The position numbers and the translations under genes were made by a program. The notes beneath the pieces were generated by a model that was not told the DNA's origin, searched no databases, and saw nothing but the letters and a program-made list of their open reading frames with translations. From NCBI GenBank assembly GCA_032173965.1, contig JAVUNC010000004.1:62349501-62413500 (forward strand): a stretch of 64,000 nt of DNA, read 5' to 3'. How positions within the stretch are numbered: position 1 is the stretch's first letter; the number at the start of each line of letters is the position of its first letter. Positions 12,090 to 25,035 of this stretch are shown here, one piece after another. This DNA is from Sitta carolinensis (lineage: Eukaryota > Chordata > Aves > Passeriformes > Sittidae).

Positions 12090-12480
12090 GCTTTAAAAAT
12101 TCGGACTGCACTGCAAGTATTATCGAGTTTATTGTTCTCACAGCCAATCTTATTTTATGCAGTAAGCAATTCAGCCAACAGCAAAGTATGGAAGTTCACT
12201 ATTAGTTAAGGAATAATATTTTGCTTGATTGCTTACTTTTGGCTCACTAGATTTCATAAGCCTAACAAAATAAAACAGACTAATGAGCAAACAGCAGTCA
12301 GTTTAAACACTTCGAATTATTTGCATACCACAGATCCATTATCTAATGATTTAATCTTTGTCCTATTTCAATGGGAGTTTTGGCATAAAATCATGGTAGA
12401 CGCTTATTCCAAGTGTTGTTGAACAGATTCCTAATCAATTTATGCTTGATCCTAATGGGTTACCCTTGCAGAAGTGGTGT
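12090..12480. promoter_or_regulatory. Candidate conserved non-coding element with POU octamer
   Basis: Complex, non-repetitive sequence containing an octamer-type ATTTGCAT in a GAATTATTTGCATA context near 12320, plus several TAAT cores and TTAATC. A short TTTCAATGGGAGTTTT word near 12368 resembles the CAATGGGAG core of very old amniote repeats, so part of the block may derive from one. Called by motif density only. Confidence 0.25.
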
Positions 12481-14652
12481 AGACTTTTCCCAGTGCTGAC
12501 AGAGAAAGGATGTCTGTGTTAGAAAGTCAAGACTCCAGTGACAGTGGAAATACATTAGTAAACCCCAACAAAGTATCTAGTCATGTGTTAAAAGAAGATG
12601 AAGGAAAGCTAAATCCATGCTCACTGCATAGTATTTCTTTAAATGGCCTTATTAAGCTGTTTTTTACACGAGATTTGCACAGCGAGGTGAGATGGGAAGA
12701 ACTTCATTGAGACCCTGGACATTTCATAGAAGGCTTTATGGAACCAAAAGCCCTAGAAACTGCAGAAACATTGCTTTATTCATAAAAGGAACCCCATTGT
12801 AAGCTATGCACACTGCACCTTCTTCACAAATGCAGAAACTACTCCTGGTTTGGTCACAGGCATCCTCTATACAAATGTCACTCACTCCTCTCTGTACCTT
12901 ATAGCACTGCTGTAACCCAGCATAAGGGAAAAAAGGCAGTGAGAGGTGCGTTCTTTTCCTGTCTTTGTGTCTTCTTTGTTCTATAAAAAGAGGGTTATGG
13001 CAATTTCTTCCAAAAAAAAAAATCATTTGACAGTGGGGAAGTAGCCACAGCTCTGTGCTGAATGGTTGTGTAACCTGAGGTTAATTAAGGGCTATGTGAC
13101 AGAAGTGACCTGCAAGCATGGATACTGACCAGACCTGTAGATTTTTCACTTTAAATTTCTCTGCTGCTAAGCACATCCAACCACACATTCAAGTTTAGCA
13201 GATGTTTCATTTTTCCTTGCAAACAGAGATTTTAAACTACTATTTCCCTACAGTTTCAAGGACTTCAGAAGCATATAATACTATACATACATCAGCAAAC
13301 ATAGTTACTGGTTACAGCCAAATACCAAAGGGAGTTGTAAGTTTTGAAAGATTTGTATATGCAAAGGAATTAAAAAAGACTATCAGATTTATGAACTTAC
13401 TCATCATAGGGCCTAAAAGAAATTTGTCTCATTCCTTTTTTTAACAAACAAACAAGTAAATAAGCACACAAAAACCTGACAAACAAATAAAAAAACAAAC
13501 AAACAAATCCCCAAACCTGTTAAGAGGCAGATTGTTGGAAAAGAAATCTGCTTTGCAGTGACCAGTCCTGTTATGCAATCTTACCATTAAGTGAGACAAA
13601 AAACAAACAGGAGGTAAAGGTATTTTACTTTAACGTTTTACCCAACCTGTTTACAGCTCTGGAAAAGAGAGCTGTATCACTTGGAATGCCTTCACACGTA
13701 CTCTTTAGATTACACAGCTTTTGACATATGTTAAGGGCTATTTCTTCTCCATGGGATGTTGTATGAAAGTGTCAGAAACAGGTATTCAGGCACTGAGATT
13801 TTCATTAAAAATCTGTCATGCCCATATGTGCTTAAAATTAGAACAAAAAGTAGAGTATAAGTCAAGTTGAGAAAAAGTATGAAAGAAAGGAAAGGCAGAA
13901 AACAAATCTTCCCACTGGTTTGTTTGGTTTTCCTTTTAAGTGATATGATCACAAAAAGAAATTAGCTGGCAATGAATATCCTTTGGAGACCCTGTGTGTC
14001 AGCACAGAGGTGGTCACCATTTAAAAGCAAATTATATGCACATGTTTGCTGACACTTGCTAACATCATGCAGGCAGGGCATTGAACAACTTAACTAATAT
14101 TACCTGCTGTACAAGACATATATAATCTTTTGGAAAGCCATAATCTTCAATTTTTCTATTTGTTTGGAAACAGGAGTTGAAGATGGCATTCAGCAAGCAT
14201 ATCTCTTACAATGCCATCAATTCAAGAGTAATCATTCTGGAACTCATTCCTTTTCCCACTTGTCTCTTCTCAGCAACACCTGCTCTTCCAAAGTTCCCAT
14301 GAGGAGTATCTCTGGTTTATAAATTGTGCAAGGGATTATTTTTTTCCTTAATTACCAAAATTTAAATTGGCAGCTGCTCTTCTGATCCCATTCTGGACAA
14401 AGATTGCACATTCAAAATAAAATCTAACATACATTTAAAGGATGGAATTGTCTTTATTAGCAACTCAAAAACCCAAACCAAACAAAACCAAACCACATGA
14501 TGTTGGGTCTAAATGCTCTCTCCTGAAGATGCTAACATCTCTAAGTTGCACCTAGTTACTATTGATCTGACCACTGAACAAAAGGTCAGATCTACTTAAT
14601 ACCCTAGGTCATTAAAAGTGTGGTGAGCTAGAAGTACTTACACAGCATGCTG
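12481..14652. other. Non-coding DNA with A/C-rich low complexity
   Basis: No gene is recognised. Low-complexity AAAC-type tracts occur at about 13440-13510 and 14466-14498. The 80-codon frame at 13202-13444 and the 96-codon minus frame at 12736-13026 resemble no family I know. Confidence 0.6.
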
Positions 14653-15482
14653 ATCACAGAATCATAGAATAAGCTGAGTTGGAAGGATCCCATCAGGAAC
14701 ATTGAGTCCAGCTCCTGGTCCTGCATAACACCATCCCCAAGAGTCCCCCCCCTGTACCCTAGAGTATTGTCCAAATGCTCTTTGAACTCTCTGAGAGTTG
14801 GTGTTATAATAATTAGCCTGGGGAGCCTGTTCCAGTGCCAAACCACTCTCTGGGGAAAAACCTTTTCCTGATATCCAGCCTAAAGCTCCCCAGTGAGCTT
14901 CAGACCATTCCCTTGGGACCTGTCCGTGGTCACCACAGAGAAGCAATCAATGTCTGCCCCCCTCTTCCCTTGTGAGGAAGCTGCAACTGCAATGAGGTCT
15001 CCCCTCAGTCCCCTCCAGGCTAAATAAAATAAATTACCTCATCCAGTTCTCATACAGATTCCCCCAAGGCCCTTCACCTTCTTCACTGCCCTCCTTTGGG
15101 CACTTCCTAATAGCAGAATGTCTTCTTTAAATTGTGGCACCCAGAACAGCCCCAGCACTTGAGGTGAAGCTGCCCCAGAGCAGAGCAGGACAATCCCCTG
15201 CCTTGCTCAGCTGTGATGCTGTGCCTGATGACCCCCAGGACACAGGTGACCCACCTGGCTGCCAGGGCACAAAGATTCAGATTCAACTTGCCATCAAGTA
15301 CCCCTAGGTCCCTTTCTGTGGCATTTCTCTCCAGCCTCTCATTCCACAGTTTTTCTGTACATCCAGAGGCAAGAATCTGGCACTTTCCCTTGTTGAAATT
15401 CATATGGTTGGTGATTGCCCAGTCCTCTGATTCAGTGAGGTGTCTCTGGCTTTTGCTAAGCAAGTGGGTTAGAAGCCTGGAA
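14653..15482 (-). mobile_element. CR1 LINE, 5'-truncated, 3' end at left
   Basis: On the minus strand the element ends in the characteristic CR1 tail: its complement begins ATCACAGAATCATAGAAT at 14653-14670. It runs back through the 3' untranslated region into the end of ORF2. A minus frame at 15107-15490 still shows the C-terminal reverse transcriptase region, with F-N-K-G-K-C and E-R-D-L-G-V-L motifs followed by a degraded L-G-x-I-R motif. The catalytic palm motifs are absent because the copy is 5'-truncated. Stops and an internal deletion near 15440-15470 show it is dead. CR1 is the main LINE of birds. The exact 5' limit is approximate. Confidence 0.93.
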
Positions 15483-15490
15483 ACCTGCAA
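15107..15490 (-). pseudogene. CR1 ORF2 reverse transcriptase, C-terminal remnant
   Basis: A 127-codon open stretch lies inside the CR1 copy. Residues roughly 15-95 match the C-terminal part of CR1 reverse transcriptase: a W-A-x-x-N-x-M-x-F-N-K-G-K-C block, then an R-D-L-G-V-L block, then an L-G-V-I-R block. The endonuclease, the palm with its YxDD box and most of the protein are missing. Downstream the frame is lost. It is a relic with no expected product. Confidence 0.8.
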
Positions 15491-15604
15491 TTATTAAAAT
15501 GCTCTGCTCAGGAGGAATACAGAGAGCTGTTGGTAATGTAGGTCATTCAGGGAAGCCACATTCCCATTCCCAACTACTTTTAAATGGGATAAGAACGGGT
15601 ATAC

Positions 15605-16172
15605 TGGGTTGACATAGTAAAATGACTAAAAATTTCTCTTTTCCCCTCACGCCCCCAGACAACAGCCTCCCTAACAGTCAAATACACATTTTTAGTTCAT
15701 GAGCCTACTTGCAAGATCAGTAGCCTTTCTACTTAGTTAGTTAGTACATGTGGCTTTTTAATTGGTTAACGTGTTGTATTGCACTAAATAGTTAGTTGGT
15801 TTGTTATAATCTCACACTGGGTGACTAATATATAGCATACAAGTTGTTTTATTATGCTGCATATAGTATATTCCATATCCCCCCTTCCTAACTTTGTAGT
15901 CTGGCTTTCCCCTACTAACCCCTCCCCTCTGAACGTCTCCCATTGACTGCAAGCATCCCCTCACTCCACGCCCCTTTATGCTAAGTTTTTATTCTCCCTA
16001 CCATGTGGTTAGTGTCTCTTTTTTTTCCTCCCTGGAAGATGATCTGGTAATAAACCACTGGGTCTGAATCCTGGATGAAAAATTGAGCACCTCTTACTGT
16101 TTGTATCCTTGTCAGACTCACTTCTGAGGTCAGAGCTAGCTAGTTAGGATGTCCCAGGACTGAGTCTAGACA
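15605..16172 (+). mobile_element. Probable solo LTR of an endogenous retrovirus
   Basis: The segment starts TGGGTTGACATAG and ends GACTGAGTCTAGACA, fitting the TG...CA ends of LTRs. In between it has a TATA-like AATATATAG near 15830, a C-rich stretch typical of bird LTR U3/R, and a poly(A) signal AATAAA at 16049-16054. About 118 bases of U5-like sequence follow. No second LTR, primer-binding site or gag/pol/env sequence follows, so it would be a solo LTR left by recombination. A clear target-site duplication is not visible, so the ends may be off by several bases. Confidence 0.6.
16049..16054 (+). promoter_or_regulatory. LTR polyadenylation signal
   Basis: AATAAA sits in the position expected for the R region of the LTR, with T/G-rich sequence about 50 bases downstream. 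It is only meaningful if the LTR call is right. Confidence 0.5.
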
Positions 16173-16564
16173 AACATGTGCACATTAGAATTCCCATCAC
16201 CCTGGAACATGGCTGCAAATATGCCTTGCCTATTTTCACATTTATTTATGTTGTATTCATCATCTGTTATGATTCTGAAATCCATGCATATGTTGCAAAT
16301 AATATAATGCCTGCATATCAGCAAAACAGCAAAGAAATATTGGGTCATATGTCCAGTAGTTCCCATTTCTTAGACAGTGAAGAAAGAATACAGATATGAG
16401 TGTCATATTCAGCATTGTGCTTTTATTCATTGCAGCTTTCTTTTTTTAGACTTTACTGCAGTTCCTGTAAGGAGCTGTGTGACTTTCCCACCTCATGTTC
16501 ATTTGTACATATTGAGAAAAAGCATTCAGTAACGGTTCTTTAACCAAAACCTGCAAGTTTAATT

Positions 16565-16587
16565 AAAAAAAAAAAAAAAAAAAAAAA
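16565..16587 (+). repeat. Poly(A) run, 23 bases
   Basis: Twenty-three uninterrupted A residues. The preceding sequence shows no retrogene. Confidence 0.92.
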
Positions 16588-17464
16588 GGAAAAGTATTGT
16601 ACTGCCATCCACAAAAGAAATATGTTTTTCTTTTCACCAAGCCATATTTTACAATGACAAGCAATGACTGGACAGTGGCTAAAATTTGAACACTGCAGCA
16701 CTATCAATCAATCATGCATCAGATAAACACATTTCAAAATGTGTATTAAATACAGGCTTGAGCTCATGCACACTGATATACAGTATTTCATTCTCCATGT
16801 GTTCTTTGTTCTTCAGCTGTGTTTCTTAAACTGCTTCCTTTCTGCAAAACAATTTTTGAATTTCAGAATAATTTCTTTTAAACTTATTTTTGAAAGTTGA
16901 AGTTTAGGTCAAATGCAAATACGAATATAGTTTTATCCTGCATGCATAATTTGTAGTCTGTGTGGAACTGACTCATCTGTCCTCTGTATCTGGCACTCAT
17001 ATGATGAGGTCTCCTGCTAAGAGTGACCTATTCATCCTTCAAATAAACATCCACAGAGGAAGAAAAACAATATGTACAGTTCCAAATAAGGAACAACATA
17101 TTGTGCTTGATGTGATCCACTCATGTCAGTTTTGTCAGCAGTCTTTTGAATTAAGAGTCTCTTATTCTGAAAACATTCAGACATAGTAGGTAGTATTTTG
17201 AACAAATCAAAATGATGACATATCTAAATTTAACTGTTTGCGATACATGGCCAGTTAAAACAATGTCTTGGCTCAGCATTCTTAAGCACAATGCTTTGAT
17301 TTACTAAAAAAAGATTTGCAAAAAGTTTTTTGGTTTGAGGAGTTATGGTCTACTGACAAACCAAAGGGAATTGCTGCCTTGACTGACTGAAGCATTTATT
17401 ACTTATGAATATTTTCACAAATTACTTTACATATATGATCAATAAAATGTAGCAAAATTTCCAG

Positions 17465-17497
17465 CTATTTCTATTCTATTCTATTCTAATTCTATTC
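17465..17497. repeat. (CTATT)n pentanucleotide microsatellite
   Basis: Six imperfect units of CTATT with one insertion. On the other strand this is (AATAG)n, the same motif that ends the microsatellite at 63779-63813. Confidence 0.85.
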
Positions 17498-20450
17498 CTG
17501 CAAGAATTTCCTGTTTGACCAATACATTCCCTTCTGTCCACATTTAAGATTTGTTTTACTTGGTTTGCAGAAGAAATCTTGTTAAATTCAGTGGAAGAGT
17601 AACATTATGGATATTGACATATTATGTGTACATAACACAGGGCAAGACCTTTAGGTATTTGAAAGAAGCATCCAGACACCAGATCTATAGAAGTCTGACC
17701 ATAGCCACAAAGAGATGTGGTGTGGCTGAGTGCAATTTTTCAAAATTTGTTAAAAGATTGAGTGCTTCTAATTAGAAAAATAAAAAAATATTACAATAGG
17801 ATGTATAGATAGTCTATGGATGATTCTAATAGGATTTTTAAGTTAAACCTAAGAATTGAAAAATCAAGCTTTTGTAGAATAAAAAGGACTACCTGCAGCA
17901 AATATTGATCCCAAGAAATATGCTCTTATCATTCTTACAATATGTGTTTCTGACTTACAAATACAGATGATTAAAAGTAAGATGAGGTTTCTTTATTTTT
18001 TGTCTGTGATGTGCCACCATTTCAAGGTAAATAGATTCCCATTTCTTTTTTCTTTGCAAACAAACCCTGAATCTAGTGGTCAGGGTTGACTCATTTTTTC
18101 TCATATTTTGCAACAGCTGAACACAGCTGTCTGCCTGAAATCACTGGCTTCACTCATGCAAACCCACACTCTTCTGATTTTACCTTACCTACATAGTGAA
18201 ACCTTTACAGAGGTGTTACTAAGAGCATAATGAAAATATAAGGGACTGTACAGATGTTCTGATAGGCCTAATCTGGCCAGCAGCACCTGCATTACAAACA
18301 CCATTGAATGCAATATCTAAATCAAAACCAAAACACAGTCCTGGCTTAATTCCCAGTTTTAGGAAGTGCTTATAGAACTGGCTACTGGGAGGTGGAGGGT
18401 GAAATAGCAACAGTTTTGTCTTTTTCAGTTGGAAAGCAGAGCAAATTTGAGGTGGAAATCAGTAGAAAAAGGAATATAGAACCCTATAATGCAATTTTTA
18501 TTTAATCATTTTATAGGGCACAACTGGCAGACTCATGTTTTGCCAGGTTGTTTTTTGTCACTTAGCACATTGTGAAAGTCTGTTTTACAGACAGACACTG
18601 TCATATAAAATAGGTTACTGCACTGGAAATTTAGACAAGCAGACTTAACACTGCAATTAAGTCGATCTTAAATTTTTCATGCTTTCCCTGGGTTTCCTCT
18701 GCATACAACCCTCAGCGGTTGTTGTGGCATTGCTGGAGTTTTCATGTGTTTCACTTTGTTTTGGAATGTTCCAGTATCACATTCCACTTCCCAGTCTCAC
18801 TGAAACAGTTTCCTCTGAAATTGCATCTATCTCTTCATCCATTTGATTTTTTTAAAAAACAGAATATAGTGTGATTTAGATGACTGATGAGAAGGGTCAC
18901 AGAAAAGGGCTGATGATATCTCTTCTTTTTTTTTAATAAGCTGGTAAAGGATAAAGAACAGAATAATAAGTAGAAAAAATTTCATCTCTGTGGTGTGTTT
19001 GGAAACGAAATATTTTCTCTTGGCAGAAATCAGAAGTGGCTGTTGATTCAAATATGAAAAGCATTATAGAAATACCTCTTAAATTGTTATTTTCAATTCT
19101 GTGTTTGAAGTGTAATTATATCAATGTCTGTGTTGCCACCATGGTGGAGAAAGCTCTCATGAAGCCTGTGAAGAAAGGTCAGATGGAAGCCAAAATGAGA
19201 ATCTTCTTATTGTTACTGGCCCACTCTAATAAGTAGGCTGTTTAACAGGACATTGCCCTCACAGCCCACACCAGAAAATAGTTCAGGCAAGGAAAAGTGT
19301 GCTGCATTACCCATGTTAATGTACTCTGTTATGAAGGAATCCAAAGTGAGAATATTAAAGGAACAGTCAGGAAGACAACTGAATTCTGAAGCAAAATATT
19401 CATCAATTTATAAAGCTAAATCAGTAATTTCTCTTTCATAAATGCTAAAGTAATTACTCTTTCATAAATGTCATCTTCCAGAGGACTACAATATGATGGG
19501 TGCAGCTAAAATTTTGGTGTAATCTAGCAGCAAGATAGTATTAAGGGTTTTTTGAGCAAGGAAAAGAGAATTTTTTGTCAATGAAGTCCTATGGCAAAAC
19601 TCCGTTACATAGAAACAGAGTCTAATGAAAATAATTATTCGAACATAGTAGCATCAAATAAAAGGCAAAATAACTGTTTGATGTAGCAGAGGTATGATCA
19701 GACAGTATTGGCTAGGTCTTTTGGGGAAAACTATCTGGTTCCTGCACAGTTCTATGGTATTAGTTCAAGAAAAGTTCAGATCTTGTCTCTCTTTCTTAGA
19801 ATTCCCAATGGTTATTCATAAAGCCTCATTGATTAGGATGGACCATGCTCAAATGGGACATTAAATGTCCCGGCCTCTGATTCTTGTCAGCAATGCTTGC
19901 AGCTGGAGACAACATCTGCAGACTCTATGGGGTTTTTAAGTTCATGTATGATGCATACATCAATGGGATATCTGGGGTCTTCAGCAATTAGCTGCCCATC
20001 AGACTCGCTCTAAGTATGACAGCCAATGCTGAGCCAAGCACAGGATTCTGAGGATCTAATTTTAGCATCTTTATGAATCAATGTTTAAAAATAGTAAAAT
20101 GTTTCTTTTCCAAGTTTCTACCCTACACAGGTCTTTTTGACTTGTCTGATATTCCCTCTACAGCTTTAATGAAGTGGCAGGCTCCAGAAGTGTATGTGTG
20201 TACTTACTAATATAGCCAAGGAAGACTGGATGATTTATGTGCTAAAGGACACTCTTTGCCTAGAAATAATCCCCTGGGTTAATTTGTTTTTCTCTCTTCC
20301 TCTACAGTAGCTCTTTCTTCTCTCTTCTGATTTTGGATGTGAGGTAACTAAAGTCTGTTCTCCAAGGCAAGATTCTGTGTAGTCCTCATGGTATGCAGGG
20401 CAGCTAAGAGGCTTTATATTTTCAGGGATAAGGGCAAGAGATCTTTGTAA

Positions 20451-23400
20451 ATATTGCTGAGAATTTGCTTCATTTTGCCAAATAATCTTTTATATTCTCA
20501 TCTTTCCTACTCCATCATTCCTTTCTGCCTTTCAAAAATCTTTGACACAGCTGCACTGAGGTGCATTATTACGTGTTTATTGCTACAATATTTTAGAAGC
20601 CCCTTTTCCTCATTCAGTTTATGGTCTCAGCCTGCATCTTTCAGTTATTTGGTTACAAACAACATTCAAAGCACCTTCAAAGACTGTTTTTTTCTGATGT
20701 TTATACAAACATTAGAAGCTCGAGTTATTTCAGGTGCTGGGGCATTGTGAACATTTTTCATCTCTTGCAAGCAGATCCTTAGTGCTGGCTTTACCTCACC
20801 CTGCTGATTTCTCCCTACTTATAGGGTGTGAAGTACATCCTGGAAGAGGCAGAGCAGAGCATGACACTGAAGGCTGCAAGAGAGCTTTGCTGAATCCTGC
20901 AGACGGCAGTCAGAAATGTAGCTCAGGAACCAGTAAGTGTAGGTGACAGGCAGACGCTGAAAAAGGAAGTGAAACAGATGAACCATGTGAATGAAAGGAG
21001 ATGGGGAAAAAAGAAGGCCTCTTTTCCACAAACTCTAAATATATTCCTGTTAGTCTGGTTGAGTAACTTGATAAATAAATATTGAATTTAGCTGCAGTAA
21101 ATATTTACAAACATCACACTGTTGCTATTCCTTTATCTAGCCTACAAAAGACATAATCGGCATCTGCACACCTGCAGTTGTAATGTTATTATTCTCAGAA
21201 GTATCTGGCAAAATGATAAATACATTTTTACTTTTGTCTTCTACAAAGAAATGTAAACCAGCTGCAAGGGAATTTAAAACCTCAATTTAAAGATGTTTAT
21301 GCTTTATAGAACCATCTACTTCCTTCATGTGAGTGACTGTTAACTTTATTCAGTATGCCTGAAAGGGACTCATGCTATACAAGCAAAGGATTAGGTTATG
21401 GAAGTCTTCAATGTTTAAGTAAAGTGCTGACAGCTATTTCAGAGGACTGCCTGCTCTGAACTTTCTTACCCCAGGATTATAGATAGACACCATGAGCCCA
21501 GCAGGGTAAAGGGAGACTCCTATGGTGAAAATATCCACACAGATAGACCTGTTTCCTGAACCTCATTCTGTTTGCTCATTCTTTATTCTAATTAATTCAC
21601 CAATTAATTCCCAGCAGTGTCTCAGTATCTCATGCATGAGGCTCAGCTACTGCATCAGCGGTCTGCAGCTAAACACCTGCAGATGGCAGCTTGAGAAAAA
21701 TATTGATTTTCAATTACTGGGATTTGTTTAATTCAGCACTCGATTCATAATCATTCCTTCCTCATCAGCATAGGACCACAAGAAGGTTGTCTGCTTTATA
21801 TAGTCAGGAACAAGCCAGTGAGGCAATTCATCGAGGCAGCCTGCTCCCTAACTAAGCAGGAGGAGGAAAGATGCAAGGATGCACACACAGCTGTGGGGAA
21901 TGCTACAGTCCCATTCTTCCACAAATCACTCTCCTGAGTGCAATGCAAAAAGAAAGGAGTGGATCAGCTGTGTTATGCACCTCAAATGCACCTGGAAATT
22001 CTGGAAGGTATATCCTCTTCTGGTAGTTTTTCACAGTACTCTTCCCTGGCATGATGCAGTTCACCGATGCCTAGAGTGACAAAAAAATATGTGGGGCAGA
22101 ATTCATTTTTTTCAGGTGGTTTCATTGTAGCATTAGGGATATTATATAGGGAGGGGTTTTTGTTTCAGAAATTTTAAGAGAAAGAAAATATAAGGAAAAA
22201 AGTCTCATTGGTGAAGATGCAAAGGAAACTGCAACACGTTACTTAAAGGAGCAAGGTATATATGTTTTTATCAAAGAGAAAAGTTACAGTTGAGAACTCT
22301 GACTTTTCTAGTGTATCTCTCTCTCTGTACCATCAAATAAAGTGATAATAGCAATCAATTTATTATGCACACAATCACATATAGCATATGGTGAAAACTT
22401 TGTCTAGAAAAAAGACAAAAATGGAAAAGAAAAAGATAGGTTCTTATACTTTTGTACTGTCAATGACCTTTTCTTCTTAATTTATTATAAGTGTGTGTAC
22501 TACTATATTCCATAACATAATCCAGATCTCTACATTGTCATTCTCTGAACAGGCTTTTACAGAGTATGATTATTCTGGGTTATTCTTATCTCCCACATGT
22601 AAAACCTCATCTATACCAACTAAGTGGCATGGAAAATCAGACCCCACAAAAATGGGAAAACTCAGATTTTAGCACTGGATCTCCTTACTGAGTAGGGCAT
22701 AGTACTATTCCCTAATGCCATGTAGGCATTGATATTTTTTGTGAAGTACTGCAATGTAGCCCATAAAAATCAGTACAAATTATTCAGCTCAAAAATTAAT
22801 ACAGTCTGGAGTATTGAGTTTGGAGATACAGGATTGTGCTGATAATTTTAAGATACAATACACTCTGCTATGAAATCTTGTGAGAAACAATACCAGCAGG
22901 AACAAAGACAAAACAAAGAACCCAAATTGAAGGCGTAAAAAGAGCATGCACATTAATATGATAACAACACCAGAATTTTCATTTGCTTATCACACAGGTG
23001 ATGTGCCAAATCCAGTATTTAATCTATGGTCTCTCAAAGCAAAAGGTGAGAAATGAAGAGGAGGATTAATGTGCCTATAGGACAAATATCTTCACAATGC
23101 AAACCAGATTTCCACTTTGAAACTTAGGGGTCATGCTTTATCTTTTAAAGAAAAGAAAGTATATTCATTCTTACGAAAATTGAAACCATAGAAGTTCTCA
23201 TTATGTATTTAAATGCATAATCATTCTTTGAATCCCACTGAGCCTGGTGGCACCTTGTGGCAGTGAATTCTAGATTCATTTTATGTTAACTTACTCTACA
23301 CATTAATAAAATCAGATGATAAATAAAGAAATCAATACTTCTTCTCATGTAAGAACATTATGAAAATCTGAGGGTTAGCCCTGAAAACTCAGCAACTTGG

Positions 23401-24894
23401 CTGATATTCAGAACAGCAAAATTAAGACAGGACAGATGTAAAAATGTTGATAATCATCTTTATATATTGGCTCCCTTTAAGTATTTTTAAATTATCATAT
23501 ATTTTTAAATAGTTAGCCTATTTATCTGTAGATTGAAAGGAATTTCTGCTTCCAGTTTATATCTCTGTTGCCATTAGGTCTTCCCTTTCTAATAAATTTT
23601 CATTCACACAATTTTAATGTCTCAAATGAATCACAATCATATGCATTTCTGTGTAAATATGCCTTGGTCTTTCCATTGAATAAGGTCTCTCAGAGTTTCT
23701 CAGTGGGTATTTTAACAAATTTCAACAACCCTGCCTGTAAAACTCCCTCCACCACCACAATTCTTTTCTCCTTGTTCTACTAAATAATCAATATCTCATG
23801 AAGGGTTAGTACCAAACCACTAAGTTCAAAACAGAGTGAACAACAGATCAATAAAACATGAACTTTTCTCCCACTTACAGGTTTAACAAAACATTTATTT
23901 CAATAAATACATTTGCAGCCAATATTATTAGACTGCTGTTTCTAAGGTCAGAAAGGTTTCTAGTTTGAAAAAGATCCAACAGTTCATTTTTAACTATATA
24001 TGAGATCTAAGTGCCAGAAGATTGACACTTCTTCTGAGTAACAAACTTCTCCCACAAAGTCTGATTTCCTCTCACAGTGTACCAAAAATATATTATGAAA
24101 AATAGTCCCTAATTTAAACTACAGGCACAAACATGATGTGTGAATCAGTTCTTCCACAGCATTAATTTCATTCAAAGGATACATATATGTCATCAGATAT
24201 TTCTGCATCTTCTCACTTTGAAATGAAGTTATTTATCACTGGCAGCAGTGCCTCCAACCTTGGCATACACAAATAAAACTCAGACAAAACCTGTCCCTGA
24301 AGGGATGGTCTCAGGTCCCTCCAAAAGTTCATCAGAAAGAAAGGGAGAAATTTGTGGAGCAAAGACAGGTTACAGAGACCTAGGAAACTAAAGACTCAGT
24401 CCCAGTACTACAAAACTGTGTTGTCACTGATGAAGAGAAAGCTCAAGCATATCTGAGCATGAATTTGGGATCCTTGTTCTCCTCACTCACATTTCTGGGG
24501 TGTATGGAACAAACCCAAAAATCTCAAAAAATGTTATCCCAAGGAAAAGACGATCTCAGGATACCTTCAGGCAGACAAAGGAGGCTATTCCTAACTCTGA
24601 ACTATGTGTTTAGAGGTGGGCTAGAAGGGTGTTGAGGCTTTGTTCTTCCAAGTGTTGCTGACTATAGGGAGGATCAATGCCATCATGCCCACAGATGCCG
24701 TGGTCAGCAGTGTAAATATTTACCCAATCTGCTCTTCAGAACAAGCTTATGGTGACATATGTATACCCATACATTTATATCATGTGGTTACTGACCCCAC
24801 AAAAGTAAGTTTTAACAGCTGTAAGCAGTTCACTTATGGTCCAGAGGCAGGTTTGAGTAGAAACTGAACATATTCACCAGTATCTGGAAGGCCA
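20451..24894. other. Non-coding DNA, no gene seen
   Basis: Unique sequence. Open frames (for example 98 codons at 20454-20750) have no recognisable domain. AT-rich direct repeats of ATTTTTAAAT occur near 23484-23512. No mobile element is recognised. Confidence 0.6.
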
Positions 24895-25035
24895 TGGATT
24901 GTAAACTTTGCCTCAGTGTCCCTACTCGTAAAACTCCAATTACAATGTTTACCTGTTTCACAGGGTCATGAAGAAGAGTCCATGAGTATTTGATTGCTGT
25001 AAATGGAAATAGCTAGATCAGTGCACAGTAACATT
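24895..25035 (+). repeat. Degenerate MIR/L3-type ancient repeat
   Basis: Reads in order: a TTTGCCTCAGTGTCC block, a CGTAAAACT block, then an ACCTGTTTCACAGGGTCATGA block and a TGTAAATGG-type tail. This follows the order of the conserved part of MIR-type SINEs and related L3/CR1 tails (GCCTCAGTTTCC ... CTGTAAAAT ... CCTCACAGGGTTGTTGTGAGG ... TGTAAA). Divergence is high, as expected for an element older than the bird-mammal split or inherited early in amniotes. Orientation matches the MIR consensus on the plus strand. Confidence 0.55.

Larger units (their letters stand above)
16173..20450. other. Non-coding DNA, no gene seen
   Basis: Unique sequence with a poly(A) run at 16565-16587 and a pentanucleotide repeat at 17465-17497 (both listed separately). 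Short overlapping frames at 16166-16399 on both strands look like chance. I see no named repeat or exon pair worth calling. Confidence 0.6.

Noticed and set aside
14628..14946. Two minus-strand frames that could be taken for small genes
   Set aside because: They lie in the 3' untranslated part of the CR1 LINE copy.
15213..15497. Plus-strand 94-codon frame
   Set aside because: It is antisense to the CR1 reverse transcriptase remnant.
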